Positions 19,401 to 22,227 of a stretch of DNA of 22,227 bases are shown here, one piece after another. The stretch lies in NCBI GenBank assembly GCA_019648995.1, contig BLXT01003539.1, positions 2,503,208 through 2,525,434 on the forward strand. The letters run 5' to 3'. The notes under the pieces were generated by a model, which saw only the letters and a list, made by a program, of their open reading frames with translations, did not search any database and had not been told where the DNA came from. The position numbers and the translations under genes were made by a program. The DNA is from Plakobranchus ocellatus (taxonomy: Eukaryota; Mollusca; Gastropoda; Plakobranchidae). The first letter of the stretch is position 1; the number at the start of each line of letters is the position of its first letter.

Positions 19401-21870
19401 GCAAGTTCATATAAGGTTTCTTGTCTTATAATGAAGAAAATTTCTCGCGAAAGATGCAAAATGTCTTGATCAAAGCATGATCTCACCGAACTGAACTGCC
19501 TATCCCCTTTCTCCATGCTATTCAAAAAAGGTGCAAGAATTTTGCAAATTTTAATCCCATCTTTTCAAAGATACATGGCTAAACAATGAGTCTTGTACAG
19601 ACGGCTATTTCATTTCATATTGTGCCTTACATTTGATTTAGTAGAGCCATCCAATATTTCAACAACAGCAACAAAAAAATCTTTTCTTGACATGAGGATG
19701 TAAAACATTCGTTAGTTGAAAAGAATGATTATAGAAACATCCTTTTTAGATGAAGTCACACCAATGAACCAAAACTTCTTGTGATATGTAGTCAAGCAAT
19801 CTCACAGATTTGATCTGAGGCCTTCCAATTTCAAATCCAGCAACGTTAAAACAAAGACAATTGATGCTAACCTTTGTTAATGGTAACATTTGCCGAGGTT
19901 GAATTTGTGGCACCGTCAGAATCTGTTACAGTTAATCTGAAAAAAAAAAAAAAAACCAAACAAATCTTGAAATCTGTCCTAAACAGGTGGAAGCTAAGGA
20001 CAAAATAAAAAATAAAAGTAAAAAAAAAAAAAATTAATTTTTCCCAAGGTTTTATCATAATTATGGTTAAATAAAAAAAAATACTCAAAATGCAATCACA
20101 TCTAGACATAAAAAAATAACACAATGGGACAACAATACTAAATCTGGGTAATAAAAGCTATGACTGGTGATTGTCAAATTGAGATAATGCCAGAGAACGA
20201 AAAGCAGTCCAATGTAAGTTGCAAGTTGGAATATCGTCATTTTGGCACAAGTCTTTTTTGCTGTTTTTCAGATAACTTTCAAAAAGTTACGAAAAAAAAA
20301 CTAATGTGGCCCAAACACATTTCATTCGCTGAATACAAATTAATATCTTCAGATTTCAATGGCACATTCTATCCATATGTATTTTCCCGTCAGATCATGT
20401 TCCCAGGAACGTTGTGACAGTTTCAATTTAATTTTTGTCAAAGTTTTACCTTGGCCATTATATACAATTTATATGATCTCAAACTCCATTTTTATGAGGC
20501 AAAAGGTTTTTGTGTATAGCCAAGATGAAATCAGGCTTTCAGACTCCATCAGTATCAATGGCTATGAAAGTGTCTAAGATCAAGAAGAATGGGCTTGGGC
20601 TTGAGAGATTGAAAAATATAACTAACGTATTTTATATAATACTGGGATGTTGAAACAAATCTACCTACCTAAAAGTGTAATTGCCAGGTGCCATGTCCTT
20701 CAAGGTCAGCATTTGACCTTCAGAATCAAGTTCATGACCTTTTAAAGGTCCGCTGACTTCCTCCCACTTCCAGGTCACAATCTTGTCGTCATCTGTACTG
20801 TCTGTGAGAAGAAAAACAAAAAAAAAAAGAACAAAAGAAAACCTCAATCACGGCATTTTCTGCAGAATATTTGTATTTTGTTTTCAACAAAGTTCATTTG
20901 TCCTGGAAACTGTAAGCATGCAGCAAGAAACTAGTGAGCAAAACAAACTACATTTTAAGAATTCCTCTCACTATTTATGATTATCAATTTTTGAAAATGA
21001 GAGTGAATGGGTAATGTACACAATATAAAAAAAAAAGAATATGCTTTCCTAACAGGCTCGGCCAACAAAATCTTGTAGTTTACGTTTCTTTCTTTAGTTA
21101 GACATTTGAAGTCTTGCTCCACGGTCCAGACTCACTGAATTTCAACACAATAAGACTTTTTCCTTACACTAATGCATGAAAGCCTTTCCATCAAGAGTTT
21201 TACTTCTTCTCGCAAACAATGCTAAAACACAGCTGTCTTTTACTAAAAACAAGGTATCGTGGGAAAACTATGACATAGATTTTCTCAGTTCGTTTGTCCA
21301 TAAAAGGCATATCTGACAAATTAAAAAGAAAAGCCAGATTAACTAAATTTCCAGATGGAATCCTGACTTAGTGATCTAAAGACTAATAAATTGCCCTTTA
21401 TGTGAAATTGTAAAAAGGGCCCTCCCCAAAGATACCACATCTAAGACAGTTATTTGACAGAAATTTTGATCCGAGTTTGGCATTAAATTACTGGACTTCT
21501 GATGCTACAATTGATGGCAGTTAAACACCAAAAGCAAAACGGTTAAGTTGTTAAGATATGATCATGGGCACAAAGCTCTCTTTCAAAACAGCATCAACAT
21601 CATCACCATCACCTGAACAAGTCAGAACAAATTTGCAGCATTACATGCCCACTCCACCTTCACCACGATGACTAAGATCTACACGCGAAAAAAAGAGAAC
21701 TGTTTTATTGTAAGCTCTGCCATCATGACAACAAAAGTACCAACGACAAAAACAACATTGCTCCACAAAGAGGCTCTGACCTGATCCATCCAATATGGCT
21801 GAATTTGGCAGGTTTACTTCCTGGGTCGTTGGGTTGATAATAGCATGCGGTGGCTGGTTCTGACGGGCAG
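7309..21870 (-). CDS. KIAA0319L: KIAA0319/KIAA0319L-family PKD-repeat type I membrane protein, 3' 16 exons (N-terminus outside window)
   Basis: Sixteen exons on the minus strand join in one frame to 651 residues plus TGA. Order, in fragment residues: four PKD domains (about 5-96, 98-191, 193-286, 288-383), an alpha/beta linker (384-490), a six-cysteine module (491-530), one transmembrane helix (about 534-556) and a basic-to-acidic cytoplasmic tail (557-651). This is the C-terminal architecture of human KIAA0319 and KIAA0319L, and many blocks match closely (GNYTF, DSDGATNST, DGSKSSDD, SGHGHC, WSVLYV, SESEL). Vertebrate members act at the cell surface and in the endocytic/Golgi pathway; KIAA0319 is linked to neuronal migration and axon growth, and KIAA0319L also serves as the AAV receptor. 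Whether this invertebrate-like copy is orthologous to one or both vertebrate paralogues cannot be decided here. Six canonical N-glycosylation sequons lie in the ectodomain (N71, N86, N91, N124, N220, N341). Introns run from 285 to 1942 bp. Confidence 0.95.
7476..8121 (-). other. Intron O-P
   Basis: A 646-bp phase 1 intron. It contains a short GA microsatellite at 7861-7895 and nothing else I can name. Confidence 0.85.
7861..7895. repeat. GA microsatellite
   Basis: An interrupted (GA)n run (gagtgagagagagaaagaaa...) lies in the last intron; it reads CT-rich on the gene's strand. Confidence 0.85.
8122..8222 (-). CDS. KIAA0319L: Exon O: membrane-proximal cytoplasmic tail with YSLL motif
   Basis: The acceptor is ctccctcag and the donor is G|gtaaat, phase 2 in and 1 out. 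It reads KCKLKLKQKRRHRYSLLRDA then DKDGDKEGMEMMTK. The strongly basic stop-transfer run is followed by Y576-S-L-L, a YxxPhi sequence in the same place as YKIL in human KIAA0319, where this tyrosine motif is needed for clathrin-dependent endocytosis. DADKDGD corresponds to human DATDQES. Confidence 0.94.
8223..9167 (-). other. Intron N-O
   Basis: A 945-bp phase 2 intron, AT-rich, with no feature recognised. Confidence 0.85.
9168..9264 (-). CDS. KIAA0319L: Exon N: transmembrane segment
   Basis: The acceptor is ccgtacag and the donor is AA|gtgagc, phase 1 in and 2 out. It encodes DWSVLYVVIISFIILVTTIS, then TIWAIICCITSK. The helix spans roughly fragment residues 534-556 and starts with the WSVLYV motif also found in human KIAA0319 and KIAA0319L. 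The two cysteines at the cytoplasmic end (557-558) match the human CCC cluster and are candidate palmitoylation sites (inference). The type I topology follows from the extracellular PKD domains upstream and the basic run downstream. Confidence 0.96.
9265..9780 (-). other. Intron M-N
   Basis: A 516-bp phase 1 intron. The exon M frame stays open for over 100 bases past the donor, which is chance read-through. No repeats or other elements are seen. Confidence 0.85.
9781..9903 (-). CDS. KIAA0319L: Exon M: six-cysteine (C6, EGF-like) module
   Basis: The acceptor is ttctccacag and the donor is G|gtcagt. It encodes CQNNCSGHGHCDEKTKQCVC, then EAFWMPNFFASSAFGTETNC. The six cysteines (fragment positions 491, 495, 501, 508, 510, 530) have the same order as the human C6 module, and SGHG.CD..TK.C.C..FWM.NF is nearly invariant in the family. 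The 123-bp exon is phase 1 on both sides, the classic layout of a shuffled EGF-type exon, and could be skipped without a frameshift. Confidence 0.96.
9904..10588 (-). other. Intron L-M, with assembly gap
   Basis: A phase 1 intron of nominal length 685 bp. True length is unknown because of the N run inside it. No other feature is seen. Confidence 0.85.
10176..10197. other. Assembly gap (22 N) in a poly-C run
   Basis: Twenty-two N bases lie between C runs (10166-10175 and 10198-10201). The gap most likely reflects a homopolymer C tract that could not be sequenced through, not missing coding sequence: it is inside an intron with both flanking exons complete. Confidence 0.95.
10589..10731 (-). 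CDS. KIAA0319L: Exon L: end of juxtamembrane linker
   Basis: The acceptor is acttacag and the donor is G|gtgagg, phase 2 in and 1 out. It reads HLVLTFQVLKHDKESSEVVR, then GLQALNSLKAKLGSGKILDY and SIIRLDLT. A strand (LVLTFQV), a helix (EVVRGLQALNSLKAKL) and a final strand (SIIRLDL) line up with human MVFFVQ, EVAAMLKSELRKQ and IFRALEVNT. Together with exons J and K this gives a strand-helix-strand-strand-helix-strand order. Confidence 0.92.
10732..11567 (-). other. Intron K-L
   Basis: An 836-bp phase 2 intron. It has a short AAT/AAC-rich stretch near 11300-11330 and is otherwise unremarkable. Confidence 0.85.
11568..11671 (-). CDS. KIAA0319L: Exon K: helical part of juxtamembrane linker
   Basis: The acceptor is ttttattttcag and the donor is CA|gtgagt, phase 0 in and 2 out. 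It encodes ESLKAQLELMLQKQSEDHEM followed by VVHFLDTSEDILSG. The first 15 residues form an amphipathic helix, then a strand (MVVHFL). Human has a helix at the same place (LKGMFIRQIGVLLG) followed by IIVQKIQPY. Sequence identity is low here; assignment rests on position, frame and predicted secondary structure. Confidence 0.88.
11672..12585 (-). other. Intron J-K
   Basis: A 914-bp phase 0 intron. Nearly half is the 24-bp minisatellite; long A runs (near 12489 and 12531 on the plus strand) sit close to the exon J donor side. Nothing else is recognised. Confidence 0.85.
11831..12224. repeat. 24-bp minisatellite, about 16-17 diverged copies
   Basis: The unit is approximately TAACAGAGATACACAGCAAACTGT, and about sixteen consecutive copies of 22-24 bp can be laid out, with one shortened copy (AACAGGGATAACTGT). 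Because 24 is a multiple of three and stops are absent in one minus frame, the array gives a long open frame with an eight-residue period (LLCISVNS-like). That frame is a by-product of the repeat. Confidence 0.9.
12586..12656 (-). CDS. KIAA0319L: Exon J: start of juxtamembrane alpha/beta linker
   Basis: A 71-bp exon with acceptor ctccatatag and donor AACAAG|gtctgt, phase 1 in and 0 out. It reads NAHEKDSVELIIDANINHFT then TANK. SVELIIDANI corresponds to human NLVEIILDINVSQL, a hydrophobic strand that begins the segment between PKD5 and the cysteine-rich module. The correspondence, good splice signals and exact phase fit support this short exon. Confidence 0.9.
13682..14058 (-). pseudogene. piggyBac-like transposase N-terminal fragment, frameshifted and truncated
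   Basis: From ATG at 14058 the frame reads MIPSNMMEPSTSSDNNSKCS and on to EVLGLLFGDS, the E-x-L-x-x-L-F-x-D-S opening found in many piggyBac transposases. At about 13945 the acidic reading continues in another frame: SENESFYEDSGSDYETPRSS, then a Ser/Asp/Glu-rich run and a basic KKRQAHANKSRSSSKKQ. This ends at a stop at 13682-13684. One base has been lost (or two gained) at the junction. A full transposase is about 550-600 residues; only the first 100 or so remain, with no catalytic aspartates. Family assignment is by pattern and by the TTAA-flanked ends. Confidence 0.65.
14230..14350. repeat. Three 19-bp near-palindromes in the piggyBac subterminal region
   Basis: The copies are TGACGTACGTTATACGTCA (14230-14248), TGACATACGTTGAACGTCA (14275-14293) and TGACGTACGTAAAACGTCA (14332-14350). 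Each has TGACGT/ACGTCA arms around a 5-7 base centre, and each is followed by a GGCAT-type word (TATGGCAT, TAGGGCAT, TATGGCAT). Placed between the terminus and the transposase start, they fit transposase-binding or promoter repeats of the element (inference). Confidence 0.7.
14599..14737 (-). CDS. KIAA0319L: Exon I: second half of the last PKD domain (family PKD5)
   Basis: The acceptor is atccgcag and the donor is A|gtaagt, phase 0 in and 1 out. It encodes TVVNNSDHKAVLQLVNLVAG, then QYLFTLTVEDAEGLTSKDTA and SLVVNK. The human match is EVLNHSDHHPILFLSNLVEGTYTFHLKVTDAKG, and N341-N-S is a sequon. The donor lies about 230 bp before the end of a piggyBac-type element that fills much of the next, longest, intron. 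Confidence 0.94.
14738..15580 (-). other. Intron H-I
   Basis: An 843-bp phase 0 intron. A tRNA-like stretch at 14939-15009 is the only structure noticed, next to a T18-type run near 14851. Confidence 0.85.
14939..15009 (-). repeat. Possible tRNA-derived SINE fragment
   Basis: Minus strand: an A-box-like GGCTCAGTTGCTAG (15009-14996) and a B-box-like AGTTTGAGCCC (14949-14939). The spacing of about 60 bases is wider than in a tRNA, so it is either a diverged SINE or chance. Confidence 0.35.
15581..15732 (-). CDS. KIAA0319L: Exon H: first half of the last PKD domain (family PKD5)
   Basis: The acceptor is ttttttctcag and the donor is GGG|gtgagg, phase 1 in and 0 out. It reads DVKLPPKANAGGNKVVELPV, then SLVTLDGSKSSDDHGISKYL and WERDSKSLAAG. 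The human counterpart is KPPIA...LDGSKSSDDKGIVSYLWTRDEGSPAAG, so the exon ends at exactly the same AAG as a shared motif. The LDGSKSSDD block is identical. Confidence 0.95.
15733..16174 (-). other. Intron G-H
   Basis: A 442-bp phase 1 intron, most of it occupied by the degenerate tandem repeat at 15857-16080. Confidence 0.85.
15857..16080. repeat. Degenerate ~57-66 bp tandem repeat, about four copies
   Basis: Four successive blocks share the plan TTTTGC-CTCYTTAAA-CCT-ATCTCTTTACAGAAT, starting near 15857 (partial), 15903, 15969 and 16025. Recurrent cores are TTTACAGAAT, TCAACAGAAT, TTTACAGAAT and TTCACAGATT. Copies differ by substitutions and an A-run insertion in the second, so the array is old. 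Confidence 0.6.
16175..16326 (-). CDS. KIAA0319L: Exon G: second half of PKD domain (family PKD4)
   Basis: The acceptor is atctccag and the donor is AAAG|gtttgc, phase 2 in and 1 out. It encodes GGPTTLTLTNGDKAVAIATG followed by TITEGEYEFQLTVTDSSGQH and SSDKLTVTLKK. The G-x-Y-x-F-x-L-x-V-T-D signature of the PKD G strand is intact. Counted from the YLW motif in exon F to the GEY motif here, the domain has the same length as human PKD4. The exon is more diverged than B, C and D. Confidence 0.93.
16327..16936 (-). other. Intron F-G
   Basis: A 610-bp phase 2 intron. It includes a possible tRNA-like SINE fragment at 16489-16535. The 151-codon open frame antisense to nothing and overlapping exon F in another frame is not coding. 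Confidence 0.8.
16489..16535 (-). repeat. Possible truncated tRNA-derived SINE head
   Basis: On the minus strand the sequence TGGTGGAGTAGTGGTCAGCA followed by a CTTGAAATC anticodon-arm-like stretch resembles the 5' half of a tRNA. No B-box follows, so this is at best a broken SINE remnant. Confidence 0.3.
16937..17069 (-). CDS. KIAA0319L: Exon F: first half of PKD domain (family PKD4)
   Basis: The acceptor is gtttttgcag and the donor is GG|gtgagt. A donor four bases earlier (A|gtgggt) is possible, but it lacks the consensus and shifts the frame. The exon encodes QTNKPPVASTAGQVHLFLPQ, then ESLTLDGTNSTDEQGKLTYL and WVQSG. NKPP, LDG.(N/K)S.D(D/E)Q and SYLW/TYLW are shared with the human fourth PKD domain. 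N220-S-T is a sequon. Phase is 1 in and 2 out. Confidence 0.94.
17070..18338 (-). other. Intron E-F, containing a MITE
   Basis: A 1269-bp phase 1 intron with a consensus gtaagt donor. The MITE at 18119-18315 lies at its 5' end. The rest (17070-18118) is AT-rich with no feature I can name. Confidence 0.85.
18119..18315. mobile_element. MITE-like element with TATACAGTGG terminal inverted repeats (Tc1/mariner-pogo type)
   Basis: The left end reads TATACAGTGGGATTC and the right end, reversed, reads TATACAGTGGATTAC: ten identical bases followed by a one-base offset. A second matching block (TATAAGTC/TATAAGTT) lies further in on both sides. The TA at each edge would be the target duplication. At about 195 bp with no coding capacity it fits a non-autonomous element mobilised by a Tc1/mariner or pogo transposase; ACAGTGG-type ends with TATAAGT repeats are common in that group. 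Its inner edge is about 22 bp from the exon E donor. Family assignment is inferred from end sequence only. Confidence 0.65.
18339..18462 (-). CDS. KIAA0319L: Exon E: second half of PKD domain (family PKD3)
   Basis: The acceptor is cattttag and the donor is C|gtaagt, close to consensus. It reads GVRSPVLHLTNLEAGDYKFT and continues LKVTDSSGQTDTADVRVFVK P. The human match is GVRTPTLQLS...EGDYTYQLTVTD. Phase is 0 in and 1 out, so D+E is a symmetric 1-1 module for one PKD domain. The donor sits only about 20 bp from a MITE that occupies the start of the next intron. Confidence 0.95.
18748..18908 (-). CDS. KIAA0319L: Exon D: first half of PKD domain (family PKD3)
   Basis: The acceptor is ttttccccag and the donor is ACG|gtgtgt, phase 1 in and 0 out. 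It encodes EKDYPPRADAGSNQVVFLPK, then NSLDLFGNKSSDDKGEITYE, then WIKSADDKLTVGMT. The DYPP.A.AG.NQV..LP, LFGN.S.DD and ITYEW blocks match the human third PKD domain (DYPPVANAGPNQVITLP). N124-K-S is a sequon matching N-Q-S in human. Using AG two bases further on would break the frame, which fixes the start. Confidence 0.95.
18909..19871 (-). other. Intron C-D
   Basis: A 963-bp phase 1 intron. The stretch around 19070-19210 has a weak tRNA-like A-box on the plus strand (CCTCAGTGGC) but no convincing B-box. No other structure is recognised. Confidence 0.8.
19872..19936 (-). CDS. KIAA0319L: Exon C: last strands of PKD domain (family PKD2)
   Basis: This is a short 65-bp exon. The acceptor is preceded by a long T run ending in ttcag, and the donor is AAAG|gttagc. 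It reads LTVTDSDGATNSTSANVTIN and ends in K, nearly the same as the human LTVVDSDGATNSTTANLTVN. Two sequons (N86-S-T and N91-V-T) are retained. Phase is 2 in and 1 out, so exons A-C together form a symmetric 1-1 unit covering one whole PKD domain. Confidence 0.95.
19937..20668 (-). other. Intron B-C
   Basis: A 732-bp phase 2 intron. Long T runs on the minus strand (plus-strand A runs near 19940 and 20022) form a strong pyrimidine tract next to the exon C acceptor. Nothing else is recognised. Confidence 0.85.
20669..20801 (-). CDS. KIAA0319L: Exon B: middle of PKD domain (family PKD2)
   Basis: The acceptor is ttctcacag and the donor is AG|gtaggt. Phase is 1 in and 2 out. The exon encodes DSTDDDKIVTWKWEEVSGPL followed by a segment ending in LKDMAPGNYTF. 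The D-D-D-K-I-V...W-x-W-E-E signature and the G-N-Y-T-F strand are near identical to human KIAA0319. N71-Y-T is a glycosylation sequon at a conserved position. The split codon with exon C gives arginine, placing the intron between the YTF and LTVTDS strands of the beta-sandwich. Confidence 0.95.
20802..21780 (-). other. Intron A-B
   Basis: A 979-bp phase 1 intron with GT-AG ends. It is AT-rich with short A runs, and I see no exon, repeat array or mobile element in it. Confidence 0.85.
21781..21870 (-). CDS. KIAA0319L: Exon A: first half of the first PKD domain in the window (family PKD2), 5'-most exon seen
   Basis: The acceptor is cacag and the donor is G|gtcaga. The exon enters in phase 1, with two bases completing a split codon, and leaves in phase 1. 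It reads ARQNQPPHAIINPTTQEV and then NLPNSAILDGS. This matches the human RPPIAI...QEISLP...VIDGS block that opens the second PKD domain. The 90-bp exon is divisible by three. The pyrimidine tract before the acceptor is poor and another CAG lies 9 bases further in, so the 5' edge is the least certain boundary of the set. No further exon is recognised between here and the window end. Confidence 0.85.
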
Positions 21871-22227
21871 CTGTGTTGAAAAGTCATATAACAGACATAA
21901 TTTAAGCATTTTTTAATAGAGAAAATTGATTTTTAAATATTTTTTCCATAAATCACCTGAGACAGTTTAACAGTCAGCTTCCATGATTTTTTTTATTAAG
22001 CTGTATGATCAAAACTATTAAGAGAGATTGCTTAAATTTCTGAATTTAAGAGGGTGTTTAGTCCTCATATGTGTGTGCAAGTTAAGAGAGGAAGAGGAAA
22101 GGAGTAACATATAGGGAGAGAGACAGCAAGAGAGAGAGAAAGAGTGGCTTGGGGGAGAGGGGAGAAGCAATATGTATGTGTTTATGTATAGATAACATAT
22201 ATGTTCACACACATACAGACACATAAG
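21871..22227 (-). other. Partial upstream intron, 3' end only
   Basis: This is the sequence before exon A, running off the window. It contains a GA-rich simple repeat and no recognisable exon; family PKD1 and the N-terminal region are not here. Confidence 0.7.
22085..22168. repeat. GA-rich microsatellite
   Basis: Interrupted (GA)n and (GGA)n stretches such as agagagagagaaagag lie in the upstream intron. The simple-repeat open frame across it on the minus strand is not a gene. Confidence 0.85.

Noticed and set aside
1-22227. CRISPR array, defence island, operon or other prokaryotic system
   Set aside because: The tandem repeats are contiguous without unique spacers, and the window is clearly an intron-containing animal locus.

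Overview
The window is AT-rich animal genomic DNA, rich in homopolymer runs and simple repeats. It carries the 3' two-thirds of one intron-containing gene on the minus strand. I can assemble 16 coding exons, all with GT-AG introns, that join without frame breaks into 651 codons plus a TGA stop (7309-7311). The product is a member of the KIAA0319/KIAA0319L family, the dyslexia-associated PKD-repeat type I membrane proteins. Identification rests on my recollection of the human proteins; no search was run. The diverged sequence and compact introns suggest an invertebrate, possibly a mollusc or other lophotrochozoan, but the phylum is a weak inference.

The gene reads from high to low coordinates. 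Exons A-C (21870-19872), D-E (18908-18339), F-G (17069-16175) and H-I (15732-14599) each encode one PKD domain, matching family PKD domains 2 to 5. Exons J-L (12656-10589) encode a juxtamembrane alpha/beta segment that looks SEA-like. Exon M (9903-9781) encodes the six-cysteine (C6, EGF-like) module, exon N (9264-9168) the transmembrane helix, and exons O-P (8222-7309) the cytoplasmic tail with a YSLL sorting-type motif and a conserved serine/acidic cluster. The N-terminal part (signal peptide, MANSC-type region, first PKD domain) must lie beyond position 22227.

Several introns hold repeats. The I-J intron carries an 801-bp deleted piggyBac-type element between TTAA sites, with a frameshifted transposase N-terminus and three 19-bp near-palindromes at one end. 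The E-F intron holds a ~195-bp MITE with TATACAGTGG inverted ends, only about 20 bp from a splice donor. The J-K intron holds a 24-bp minisatellite, and the G-H intron a degenerate ~60-bp tandem repeat. There are also several tRNA-like (SINE) remnants and a 22-N assembly gap in a C run.

Positions 1-7308 are the 3' UTR and flank. I find no second gene there, only a tRNA-derived SINE, microsatellites and candidate poly(A) signals. I saw no defence, CRISPR or other novel multi-gene system; the most interesting material is the gene's modular exon phases and the two DNA transposon relics.
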